33,695 bases of DNA, from assembly GCA_023436495.1 (NCBI GenBank), contig JAEZIT010000053.1, forward strand, positions 1-33,695, given 5' to 3'. The notes beneath the pieces are model-generated. The model was not told the origin of the DNA, did no database searches, and saw only the letters and a list, made by a program, of their open reading frames with translations. A program made the translations under genes and the position numbers. Positions 1 through 7,315 of this stretch are shown here, one piece after another; the stretch's first letter is position 1, and each line of letters starts with the position of its first letter. Origin of the DNA: Acidobacteriota bacterium. Its GTDB lineage: Bacteria > Acidobacteriota > Blastocatellia > Pyrinomonadales > Pyrinomonadaceae.

Positions 1-1758
1 CTTGTGCATTTCTTCGATGATCTGCCGCCATCCGACCCCGGTATTATAAGCACAAAACGAAATTTCGCCTTCCTGAGTACCGTATGGGATCACGCACATT
101 TCGGTCCGGCGAAAGTCATAAGTGAACAGGTCCTGGAACCACATTCCCTCGACACACAGGACGCGCCAGATGTCATCGCCCCTCTTTTCGGCCTTCATAC
201 GGTCATTGCGGTCGCTGTTCGAGGTAGTAGACGAAGGCTTGAAAAGGTTCAGGATCTGCGATATCGGAAACCCTTCGGGAGCCCTGTCCGCGTCGTAATT
301 CCGCATGATCGCCATCCCAAGCTGTGCCATCGTCAACTTTTTGCCGCGCGCCGTATCGGTGATCGCTGCGACGTCCTTCATAAACTGTTCGTAGTTGAAA
401 AACTCGAACAGCGAACGCATTTCGTTAGTCTTTTTATTGACAACAATTAACGTAAAAATGCCGCAATTCGGATGGCAGTTGCAGGACGACCATCCCCAAG
501 GAGCGTCGGCGCCTTGCAGCATATCCATTACGGAAGTGAACGCCGAATAAGAACTTAGCGGAAACCAATCGCGCATCGGCTCAAGCACGCCACCGAGTTG
601 TGACTTCAGATCGTGCGTCATTCCCGCAAGGGTGTACCGCTGCTGCATCCGATCGCGGTCAGAGATGTCTTCGTCGCGGCCGGTGAAGGACACCGGCTGG
701 AACGCGATGGTCTGGACCTTATCAATGTTCTTCGCGGCGAATTCAACGATGCTGCCGATGGCATCGTTGTTGATCGTGTTTACGATCGTCGTCACCAGCG
801 TGACCTTTATGCCGACGGAAGCGAGATTTTCAATGGCTTTTAATTTTACGTCGAACAAATTGCCGACGCCGCGGTGTTGGTTCTTCTCTTCGGATGTTCC
901 GTCAAACTGCAGGTAAACACCGTGCTGGCCCGCCGCCTTGGCCGCCTTGCAGAATTCGATATCCTCGGCATAGCGAATGCCGTTTGTCGCGGCCAGGATG
1001 CGGTAAAACCCGATCTTCTTCGCATAGGCAACCGCGTCGAGAAAATACGGTGACAGCGTCGGCTCGCCGCCCGAGAAAAGAATGATTATCTGCCGTTTGG
1101 GCTTGAACGAAACCGCGCGGTCTAGAATTGTCTTTGTGTCTTCAAACGTCGGCTCATGGACGTAACCGACCTGATTAGCGTCCATAAAACACGGATTGCA
1201 CATCATGTTGCAGCGGTTCGTCAGATCGACCGTCAAAACCGCGCCGCGGCCATATTTGATGTCCGATGTTCCGTGATGATGGACATGCGAGTCATCGGCC
1301 GAACGGAAATCACGGCCAAAAAACAGCGATTCGATACGATTGAGGAACCGCGAGTCGGTCGCGAGCACGTCTTCGAAATCGCCGTGAGTCGGGCAGGTTT
1401 TGCGCATAAAAACCTGGCCGTTCTCCTCAACGATCTGCGCCTTAATTTCCCCGGGGTGCGAATTCTTCAGGATGTCGAGCGGAATATCGCCCGCGATCAC
1501 ACCATTGCGTACGGCTTTTACGCACGACGGGCATAGGCTGTCCGTCTCGCGTGGAAACCCTAGCGGAGGAGCCGTCCGTTCGTACGATTTCAGCAAAGGT
1601 TCGGCGGCCCATTCGGGTTGAATGGATTGCCCCTCAGGAATCGCCTTGTTCACTGCCTGAAATGCCTTCCAGCCAATGTCCGCAATCTTAGAAACGGCCT
1701 TCGAACCTTTCTTGCCGTTCCCGCCGCCTTCGCCACGTCTGAAATTATCACTGAACAT
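1..1758 (-). CDS. Radical SAM enzyme of the tetraether/membrane-spanning lipid synthase (Tes-like) type, 3' end outside window
   Basis: Read on the minus strand from ATG at 1758; 586 codons are open to the window edge, so the C-terminus is missing. Visible in order: a Lys/Gly-rich N-terminus; CPSC (Cys76, Cys79) paired with KTCPTHG (Cys122), a rubredoxin-like metal site; a radical SAM motif CNMMCNPC (Cys183/187/190) for the 4Fe-4S cluster that cleaves S-adenosylmethionine; SGGEPT at 229-234; LQFDG at 283-287; FQPVSFTGR at 353-361; CNCHPNCG at 426-433; and VEGMWFQD, MCVIPYG and FCAYN (Cys535, 555, 569), probable auxiliary-cluster ligands. This order matches the archaeal Tes family (MJ0619 type), which joins lipid tails by sp3 C-C coupling; bacterial homologues are linked to iso-diabolic acid and branched GDGT lipids. 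The substrate here is inferred. No good Shine-Dalgarno precedes the ATG. Alternative: another radical SAM enzyme of the same superfamily with an unrelated substrate. Confidence 0.8.
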   Translation of the reverse strand, partial: MFSDNFRRGEGGGNGKKGSKAVSKIADIGWKAFQAVNKAIPEGQSIQPEWAAEPLLKSYERTAPPLGFPRETDSLCPSCVKAVRNGVIAGDIPLDILKNSHPGEIKAQIVEENGQVFMRKTCPTHGDFEDVLATDSRFLNRIESLFFGRDFRSADDSHVHHHGTSDIKYGRGAVLTVDLTNRCNMMCNPCFMDANQVGYVHEPTFEDTKTILDRAVSFKPKRQIIILFSGGEPTLSPYFLDAVAYAKKIGFYRILAATNGIRYAEDIEFCKAAKAAGQHGVYLQFDGTSEEKNQHRGVGNLFDVKLKAIENLASVGIKVTLVTTIVNTINNDAIGSIVEFAAKNIDKVQTIAFQPVSFTGRDEDISDRDRMQQRYTLAGMTHDLKSQLGGVLEPMRDWFPLSSYSAFTSVMDMLQGADAPWGWSSCNCHPNCGIFTLIVVNKKTNEMRSLFEFFNYEQFMKDVAAITDTARGKKLTMAQLGMAIMRNYDADRAPEGFPISQILNLFKPSSTTSNSDRNDRMKAEKRGDDIWRVLCVEGMWFQDLFTYDFRRTEMCVIPYGTQEGEISFCAYNTGVGWRQIIEEMHK

Positions 1759-1797
1759 AAGCAAATTTCGAGGGAAATGATTATTTGAACTAATTTC

Positions 1798-1830
1798 GAA
1801 TACTAGCAAACCAATCTGCTGAATTCTAGC
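1798..1830. repeat. Pair of 10-bp direct repeats upstream of the Tes-like gene
   Basis: GAATACTAGC at 1798-1807 and GAATTCTAGC at 1821-1830 differ at one base and start 23 bp apart, about two helical turns. On the minus strand the first copy contains TGC-TAGTAT, a possible extended -10 box for the radical SAM gene starting at 1758, so the second copy lies about where a -35 would be. The rest of 1759-1932 holds no gene that I can see. A regulator-binding role is inference. Confidence 0.35.
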
Positions 1831-1932
1831 TTTTTTCTGACAAAGTCCAGCCGAATTTGTACGGAAAATAACTTATCCGCACGCACGGAATTGGTAAAGT
1901 GTCCGTTAACATATTAATTTTCCAGAGGTTAC

Positions 1933-2865
1933 GTGTTATTGACCTATATCCGCCGTTGGAGAGAGTCGATTCGTTCGACAGTCAGGGTTGCTGTATTTAC
2001 TGCTCTCGTCCTAGGATTCTGTCACCCGGCCGAAGCCCAGGCAGATCTGCAGAAACTGGTCGATACCGAACAGCAGTTTGATCGCGCGGTCGCCGTGGAC
2101 GCACGCGCCGCATATCTTGGTTTCCTGTCAAGCGATTCAATAGTCTTCAAGACGGACGCGGCAAGTGGCATCGAATTTTGGCGCACAGACGACCTTTCCG
2201 CATCGCGGCAGCTTATCCGTACGTTGACATTGTCGGATATTTCGGCGAATGGGATGCTCGGTTATACGACGGGAAGCTGGAGGTCGTATGAACGCAAAAA
2301 AAGCGACGCCTCGGCCCGGTTTGGGCAGTATGTCACGATATGGGAAAAGCAGCCCGACGGGAGATTTCTAGCCGCGGTCGATATCGGTATAACTCACGAA
2401 AAATTACCGTTTCGCGAGACGGACAGACGCGGAGATATTCGTATCACTCGGGACATGAACGAACGCGGGTGGTCTCCGGCGGACGCATCGATGAATTTCC
2501 TGAGAATGAGTATGACAACGAGCACGCTGGGCGGCGCATTCAGAAAATTTGCGGCGCCTGATGTACGCCTGCTTCGGGACGGCGCTCCGCCCATAACGGG
2601 CAAGAAACGCGTTGTCAGGGAAATGATGAATTACCGTTCTGTGGAATTTCCGTCAAAGGTAAACATGTTTCAGGCCGCCGACCTCGCATATTTCTGGAAT
2701 CGATGCGAATTCGCAAGCAGCAGCGAAGGGATGGAAAAAGGAAACTGCCTCCACATTATGAAGCTGCGCAAGAAGAAATGGTGGATCGTCCTAGGCGTAT
2801 TTTCACGCGCCGAAAATCCCGTGGTGCCCATTCTTAAACAGAGACAGACCGCCCGGCAAGATTGA
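1933..2865 (+). CDS. Secreted NTF2/SnoaL-like (DUF4440-type) protein of unknown function
   Basis: 310 residues from a GTG at 1933, chosen because AGAGG lies just upstream and because this start gives a full signal peptide: basic residues (RRWRES), a hydrophobic core (VAVFTALVLGF) and an AEA-Q cleavage site near residue 35. The mature part opens with DTEQQFDRAVAVDARAAY and continues SSDSIVF, the usual opening of DUF4440/SnoaL-like cone folds, in which an N-terminal helix precedes a cavity-forming sheet. A second, weaker copy seems to begin near residue 185 (MNFLRMSM, then TSTLGGAFRKFAAPDVRLLRDG). No catalytic residues can be assigned. It is transcribed divergently from the radical SAM gene and converges on threonine synthase. 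Export to the periplasm is well supported; the function is unknown. Confidence 0.75.
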   Translation: MLLTYIRRWRESIRSTVRVAVFTALVLGFCHPAEAQADLQKLVDTEQQFDRAVAVDARAAYLGFLSSDSIVFKTDAASGIEFWRTDDLSASRQLIRTLTLSDISANGMLGYTTGSWRSYERKKSDASARFGQYVTIWEKQPDGRFLAAVDIGITHEKLPFRETDRRGDIRITRDMNERGWSPADASMNFLRMSMTTSTLGGAFRKFAAPDVRLLRDGAPPITGKKRVVREMMNYRSVEFPSKVNMFQAADLAYFWNRCEFASSSEGMEKGNCLHIMKLRKKKWWIVLGVFSRAENPVVPILKQRQTARQD

Positions 2866-2888
2866 GGCGGCAATTCGACGAAGCCGGA

Positions 2889-4055
2889 TCAATCGAAGGC
2901 TTCCAAATATTTGATCCCGGATCCGGTGTTAAAAAGCACAACGGTTTCGCCGTCGCTCATCAAGCCCTGTTCGATAAGTTTTCGAAGAGCCGGCAGGCAC
3001 GCTGCGCCTTCAGGAGCGGCGAACAGGCCCTCGGCGGCACCTATCTCGCCGACAGCCGCTATCAATTCTTCATCGGAAACGGCCACCGCGGTCCCGTTCG
3101 ATTCGCGAAGCGCGTCCAGAATCAGGAAATCTCCGATCGCCTTTGGCACGCGCAGCCCCGATGCTACCGTTGCGGCATTTTCAAATTCATCGGCGAAGCG
3201 CTCACCGTTCGCGAACGCTCGGACGATCGGAGCGCACGTTTCGGATTGAACGCTGACCATCCGCGGGCGATGCGGCCCGATCCACCGCATTTGCTGCATC
3301 TCGTCAAACGCTTTCCACATTCCGATCAAGCCCGTGCCGCCGCCGGTCGGGTAAATTATTACGTCCGGCAACGTCCACCCGAGCTGTTCGGCAAGTTCGT
3401 AGCCCATAGTTTTCTTGCCTTCGGCACGATAAGGCTCCTTTAGCGTGGAAACATCGAACCAGCCCTCGGCGTCTTTCCGCTCGGCTACGATCTTGCCACA
3501 ATCGGTTATCAGGCCATCGACAAGCGTTACATTTGCGCCGGTTTGCCGGCATTCGATCACGTTCGCTTTCGGCGTATCCTGCGGCATAAATATATGAGCT
3601 TCCATTCCGGCCCGAGCGGCGTATGCCGCCATCGCACCAGCAGCGTTTCCCGCTGACGGGACAGCGACCTTTGTAACTCCTAGCTCCTTCGCCATGGAGA
3701 TCGCGGCGGTCATTCCGCGGGCTTTGAACGACTGTGTCGGATTTTGCCCTTCGTCTTTGATCAGTAGGTTCAATTTGACCGGAAGCGTCTTAGATAGCCG
3801 GTCGGCCTTCAGCAGCAGTGTCCAGCCTTCGCCGAATGAAACAATGTTCTCTCCAGATTCGACCGGCAAGACTTCACGGTATCGCCAAAGCGAGGATTCG
3901 CGGGATTGCAGCGATTCTTTGGTTAATGTCTCGGCGGCTTTAGTAAGGTCGTAGCGGACGAGCAGAGGCTTGCCACATGAAATGCAGAGATTGTGCAGTC
4001 GCCCTGCTTCGTATTTTTTGCCACAGTTGGCACATTCGAGATGCGTAACGTTCAT
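2889..4055 (-). CDS. thrC: Threonine synthase
   Basis: 388 residues. A PLP enzyme converting O-phospho-L-homoserine to L-threonine and phosphate, the last step of threonine synthesis, in the cytoplasm. The N-terminus carries a zinc-ribbon-like CANC...CISC (Cys8, 11, 24, 27), common in the shorter bacterial/archaeal thrC class. The PLP lysine is Lys111 in QSFKARGM; the phosphate-binding glycine loop is PTGGGTG; PSAGNAAGA is the typical SAGN substrate loop; VLFNTGSG lies near the C-terminus. Length fits the family. It follows the secreted protein gene at 4084-4692 after a 28-nt gap and may be cotranscribed with it. Related fold-type II enzymes (cysteate synthase, threonine dehydratase) are possible but the zinc ribbon plus SAGN favours ThrC. 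Confidence 0.92.
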   Translation of the reverse strand: MNVTHLECANCGKKYEAGRLHNLCISCGKPLLVRYDLTKAAETLTKESLQSRESSLWRYREVLPVESGENIVSFGEGWTLLLKADRLSKTLPVKLNLLIKDEGQNPTQSFKARGMTAAISMAKELGVTKVAVPSAGNAAGAMAAYAARAGMEAHIFMPQDTPKANVIECRQTGANVTLVDGLITDCGKIVAERKDAEGWFDVSTLKEPYRAEGKKTMGYELAEQLGWTLPDVIIYPTGGGTGLIGMWKAFDEMQQMRWIGPHRPRMVSVQSETCAPIVRAFANGERFADEFENAATVASGLRVPKAIGDFLILDALRESNGTAVAVSDEELIAAVGEIGAAEGLFAAPEGAACLPALRKLIEQGLMSDGETVVLFNTGSGIKYLEAFD

Positions 4056-4083
4056 AACGGTCAGGCGAAGGCATGGCCCTCAC

Positions 4084-4692
4084 TTATTTTTTCCAGATGA
4101 ATTCTTTTACAAGATTGAATGCAGCACTCATCCCGAGCGAGATCGTCCCGCTCTTTATGCCGTCCTTCCAATCGTATCTTGCCGGATACCAGACCTCTCT
4201 GGACACAATGCTGCCCGTGTACGTTCCCACAAGCCGCGGAATGCCTAAGGTGCGCTTTCCGTCCTTTGTACGAGCCGTCACCGGCCCAAGCAGTGCGTTC
4301 CTTACCTTCGACCCGGCGTCTTTTTTACGGCTTCGATAATAGTGGCTGTCAAGTTTGAGGGCCTCGTCCAGGCCGTAAGTGGTCGTCCGTTTTATAACGC
4401 CGGTTCCGACGCCCGAGGCGAATCGGCGTCCGAATCCTTCCCATTTATCGCCCCATTCCTCAGGTGAATTTCGCCACGTGCCCACACCGGCAATGGCAGC
4501 GTTCTTCGCCAGCGCCATCGGGCCGAACATCCCGTTAACGTAACGTTTAAAACGTGTGTTAGCATTCGGGCGGACGTATGTTCCGCTATCCGCGGGTTTG
4601 AGATCGGGCGTGGGGGTCGGGTCCGGCGATTGCGCGGCCATCGCGGCGCTACTCGCCAGGATAAATATGAGCGTGACAGCTTTTATTAACAT
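4084..4692 (-). CDS. Secreted protein of unknown function
   Basis: 202 residues, ATG at 4692 preceded by a strong Shine-Dalgarno (GGGAGGG, about 5 nt away). A signal peptide is clear: MLIKAVTLIFILASSAAMAA followed by Q, then a Pro/Asp-rich linker (DPTPTPD). The mature domain contains PEEWGDKWEGFGRRFASGVG, then TTTYGLDEALKLDSHYYRS, RLVGTY and a Ser/Gly-rich tail ending in EFIWKK. I recall similar secreted proteins from acidobacterial genomes, but no function is known to me. Amphipathic stretches (GVGTGVIKRTTTYGLDEAL; SGTISLGMSAAFNLVKEF) suggest periplasmic or membrane-peripheral association. An 11-bp perfect inverted repeat lies just upstream (4714-4751). The gene lies 28 nt before threonine synthase, though the functions look unrelated. 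Confidence 0.8.
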   Translation of the reverse strand: MLIKAVTLIFILASSAAMAAQSPDPTPTPDLKPADSGTYVRPNANTRFKRYVNGMFGPMALAKNAAIAGVGTWRNSPEEWGDKWEGFGRRFASGVGTGVIKRTTTYGLDEALKLDSHYYRSRKKDAGSKVRNALLGPVTARTKDGKRTLGIPRLVGTYTGSIVSREVWYPARYDWKDGIKSGTISLGMSAAFNLVKEFIWKK

Positions 4693-4713
4693 TGTTCCCT
4701 CCCTGATGTCGTC

Positions 4714-4751
4714 TTGGCGATAAACTGCGTATTATTAATATTTATCGCCAA
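4714..4751. repeat. Perfect 11-bp inverted repeat upstream of the secreted protein gene
   Basis: TTGGCGATAAA (4714-4724) and TTTATCGCCAA (4741-4751) are exact reverse complements separated by a 16-bp AT-rich spacer. The right end lies 37 bp before the -35 box of the methyltransferase promoter; the left end lies 21 bp before the ATG of the minus-strand gene, immediately upstream of its Shine-Dalgarno. Either a two-turn operator for a dimeric regulator or a leader hairpin of the minus-strand transcript. No T-tract follows on either strand, so it is not an intrinsic terminator. Confidence 0.6.
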
Positions 4752-4787
4752 ATCCCTCAAAAATCAATAATGTGCCGTACCGCCTAA

Positions 4788-4816
4788 TTGAATTACCGCG
4801 GCCGCCTCCATATAAT
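4788..4816 (+). promoter_or_regulatory. Sigma-70-type promoter for the methyltransferase gene
   Basis: -35 TTGAAT (4788-4793), 17-bp spacer, -10 TATAAT (4811-4816). Predicted transcription start is about 4823-4827, at or just before the ATG at 4827. The TTG at 4788, the longest possible start of the reading frame, is itself the -35 box and therefore cannot be the translation start of this transcript. Confidence 0.7.
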
Positions 4817-4826
4817 CGAACTGCAA

Positions 4827-5714
4827 ATGGGACTCGACATAAACGGCACAAAATTCCTACTGTACGCCCACACGCGCGGCGTTTTATTCGAATCGACTGC
4901 GATGGTCGGGCGACAGAACCTGCTGGTTTCGCCAACGGACCTCGCTGCAAATTTTTCGCGTTTCGGGATCTTCGTTGATGCTTCCGAGGCCTCAAAGATC
5001 CTTGCGACAAGTTTCGCCGAACCGTTTCTTGGACGCCTCGGAGCGCAGGAGATTACATCGTTCGACGCTTCCGATTATGAAGGTGCGTCGGTCGTACACG
5101 ACTTCAACCGCCCGATCCCTGATGAATACAAGGGCAAGTTTTCGGTAGTTCTCGACGGCGGCACCCTGGAGCACGTATTTAATTTTCCCGTCGCGATCCG
5201 AAACTGCATGGAGATGGTCCGCGTCGGCGGGCATTTTCTCAGTATAATGCCGACGAACAACCAACTCGGCCACGGTTTTTATCAATTCAGCCCCGAACTT
5301 CTCTACCGCATTTTCACGCCTGCGAACGGTTTTGAAATGCAGCAGATGATAATTTTCGAAGAATCGCACGAGGGCGATTGGTATGAGGTGTCAGATCCGG
5401 ATGTCGTCAAGGAACGCGTCATTCTGATCAATGACGAACCCTCGATGCTCCTCGTGATCGCGAAGAAGATAGCAGAGGCCGAAATATTCGCTGAATCGCC
5501 GCAGCAGAGCGATTATTCCGCATTGTGGCAGGCGAACGGCTCAATGCCCGCCGCGTCATCGAACGGCCATTATGCCGTATTAGGAAGCGGAGCGACCGGC
5601 GCGGCGATCCGCGGGTTTAAGCATTTTCAGCGTATGTTCAACCGTTCATTCGGGATGCTCAACCGCCGCACCGACCATTTCAAGAAAATAGATCCGACGG
5701 ATAAGATAACTTAA
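4827..5714 (+). CDS. Class I SAM-dependent methyltransferase-like protein
   Basis: 295 residues from the ATG at 4827, a start fixed by the promoter at 4788-4816; with that promoter the mRNA would be leaderless or carry about 4 nt of leader, and there is no Shine-Dalgarno. The central region has VVHDFNRPIP, then FSVVLDGGTLEHVFNF (acidic residue and EH pair typical of the post-motif region of Rossmann methyltransferases), CMEMVRVGGHFLSIMP (motif VI-like VGG) and NNQLGHGFYQFSPELLYR. The classical GxGxG motif I is not evident in the first 100 residues, so the N-terminal half is divergent. This pattern resembles methyltransferases found with surface-polysaccharide genes, but no such genes flank it. 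The acceptor is unknown. Confidence 0.6.
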   Translation: MGLDINGTKFLLYAHTRGVLFESTAMVGRQNLLVSPTDLAANFSRFGIFVDASEASKILATSFAEPFLGRLGAQEITSFDASDYEGASVVHDFNRPIPDEYKGKFSVVLDGGTLEHVFNFPVAIRNCMEMVRVGGHFLSIMPTNNQLGHGFYQFSPELLYRIFTPANGFEMQQMIIFEESHEGDWYEVSDPDVVKERVILINDEPSMLLVIAKKIAEAEIFAESPQQSDYSALWQANGSMPAASSNGHYAVLGSGATGAAIRGFKHFQRMFNRSFGMLNRRTDHFKKIDPTDKIT

Positions 5715-5752
5715 ACATGTCGAGTCTGCCGAGTCCCGTTAGCCTATTCAGT

Positions 5753-6481
5753 TTATCGCGTTAGGACTTCGGCGGATTTTGATCCGGACTGTGACAACAT
5801 CGGCTTTAGAGCGCGGTAAATATTGTCGGTCATTATTCGCGTGCCTTCGGCATTTGGATGGATGCCGTCCGCTTGGTTGAGTTCCTTTTTTAACGCGACA
5901 TTTTCGAGCAGAAACGGCAAGAATTCGACCTTTTCCTTGTTCGCCAGGTCCGGAAACGCCATGTTGTAATCCCGCTGGTAATCGGCTCCCATCGCGGGCG
6001 GCGCCAACATTCCGCACAACAACACCTTAATATTGCGCGCCTTCGCCTTTTTGATCATTTCCTCAAGATTCGAACGCATCTTTGCGACCGGCACGCCGCG
6101 CAGTAGATCGTTTGCCCCGAGTTCCAATATCAAGACATCTATATTCTCCGTCTCCAGCACCCAATCGATGCGCTCCAGCCCGCCGAGCGTCGTATCGCCC
6201 GAAACGCCGGCGTTGACCACTTCGTGATCGAAACCGTCGGCCCGAAGCTTCTCCTGCAGCAAATATGGATATGATTCGTTTTCCGTCAGGCCGAATCCCG
6301 CCGTCAGACTGTCGCCGAACGCGACTATCTTCGGGCGGCTCTGATCCGCCTGAGGGACGGCCAGCGGCTTATTCATATCATAGTTCGCGGCCGCATCGAA
6401 CGACGCATCGCGGCAGCCCAACGTCATCGCCGCGAAAATGATGAAACTAATAAGTGAAGTATTACGAATAATATAATGCAT
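5753..6481 (-). CDS. tesA: SGNH/GDSL esterase lipoprotein (TesA/arylesterase type)
   Basis: 242 residues. N-terminal lipoprotein signal with lipobox MTLGC (Cys23), so probably membrane-anchored in the envelope. The SGNH blocks are all present: FGDSLTAG with nucleophile Ser58, the block II glycine in VNAGVSGDT, block III LGANDLLRG, and block V DGIHP with Asp205 and His208 completing the triad. The family hydrolyses acyl thioesters, aryl esters or lysophospholipids; the real substrate is not predictable. It is divergent from a YbbA-YbbP-like ABC transporter, the same arrangement as E. coli tesA-ybbA-ybbP, which supports the TesA assignment. Being a lipoprotein rather than a soluble periplasmic enzyme differs from E. 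coli TesA. Confidence 0.85.
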   Translation of the reverse strand: MHYIIRNTSLISFIIFAAMTLGCRDASFDAAANYDMNKPLAVPQADQSRPKIVAFGDSLTAGFGLTENESYPYLLQEKLRADGFDHEVVNAGVSGDTTLGGLERIDWVLETENIDVLILELGANDLLRGVPVAKMRSNLEEMIKKAKARNIKVLLCGMLAPPAMGADYQRDYNMAFPDLANKEKVEFLPFLLENVALKKELNQADGIHPNAEGTRIMTDNIYRALKPMLSQSGSKSAEVLTR

Positions 6482-6539
6482 AAGTCGACCCGAACTACTT
6501 ACGTTATCCCTTCCCGATTGGATGCAGGATTATTCAAGC

Positions 6540-6568
6540 TTGTTCGGCGAATTTTCGCAAGCTATATT
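6540..6568 (+). promoter_or_regulatory. Promoter of the ybbA-like gene with a palindrome in the spacer
   Basis: -35 TTGTTC (6540-6545), 17-bp spacer, -10 TATATT (6563-6568). The -10 ends 11 nt before the ATG at 6580, so the leader would be about 5 nt. The spacer contains GCGAA-TT-TTCGC (6547-6558), and a larger AGCTTG/CAAGCT pair brackets it, a possible operator position. Confidence 0.5.
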
Positions 6569-6579
6569 AACCCTTAGAT

Positions 6580-7314
6580 ATGATCGAGCTTCAAAACGTA
6601 ACAAAGGCCGTCCGCTCAGGCGATGCTTTGCTGACCATTCTCGACGATGTTTCGCTGACGATCCCGGACGGCCAGTTCGTAGCCGTGACCGGCGCGTCCG
6701 GCAGCGGAAAATCGACGCTTCTCGGCCTGATAGCCGGGCTCGATTCCGCGACATCCGGCAGCATTCAGATCGACGGCCAAGAGATCACGACCGCTTCCGA
6801 GGACGGTCTTGCCCGGCTTCGCAGCGAAAAGATCGGGTTTATTTTCCAGTCGTTTCACTTGATACCAAGCCTTACCGCCTTCGAGAATGTGCTGATCCCG
6901 ATGGAGATCCTCGGCCTTAAGAACGCGCGCGAACGCGCCGTCGAATTGCTCGAAAACGTCGGCCTGACCAACCGCGGCCACCATTATCCGACAGAACTCT
7001 CCGGTGGCGAACAGCAGCGTGTCGCAATCGCCCGGGCATTTGCAAATTCGCCGAAGATTTTGCTTGCGGATGAGCCAACCGGCAATCTCGATTCAAAGAA
7101 CGGCAGTCATATTTTCGACCTAATGGCCGAACTGCACCGCCGAAACAACGTCACGCTGGTACTTGTTACTCACGACCAGAACATAGCCGCGCGTGCGCAG
7201 CGCCAGGTCAATCTGAAAGACGGCCGGGTGATACTTGACGAGTTAGTGGGCGGTTCCGACGCCGTTGACATTGAGGAATTCACTTTGATGCCCGCCGCAG
7301 TTTTGCACGATTAG
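6580..7314 (+). CDS. ybbA: ABC transporter ATP-binding protein (YbbA/LolD class)
   Basis: 244 residues. All nucleotide-binding motifs are visible: Walker A GASGSGKST, Q-loop in FIFQSFHLIP, signature LSGGEQQR, Walker B KILLADEPTGNLDS, and switch His in LVTHD. FQSFHLIPSLTAFENVLIPMEI is typical of the MacB/LolD/FtsE class that works with large-loop permeases, not solute importers. It is followed one nucleotide later by the matching permease gene, and the pair is divergent from a TesA-like esterase, as in E. coli ybbA-ybbP-tesA. The pair probably acts as a mechanotransmission-type complex on envelope substrates; the substrate is unknown. It starts almost at the predicted transcription start. Confidence 0.9.
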   Translation: MIELQNVTKAVRSGDALLTILDDVSLTIPDGQFVAVTGASGSGKSTLLGLIAGLDSATSGSIQIDGQEITTASEDGLARLRSEKIGFIFQSFHLIPSLTAFENVLIPMEILGLKNARERAVELLENVGLTNRGHHYPTELSGGEQQRVAIARAFANSPKILLADEPTGNLDSKNGSHIFDLMAELHRRNNVTLVLVTHDQNIAARAQRQVNLKDGRVILDELVGGSDAVDIEEFTLMPAAVLHD

Positions 7315-7315
7315 A

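Noticed and set aside
4..450. 148-residue plus-strand reading frame at the left edge
   Set aside because: It is opposite the radical SAM gene, which has clear family motifs in its own frame across the same bases.
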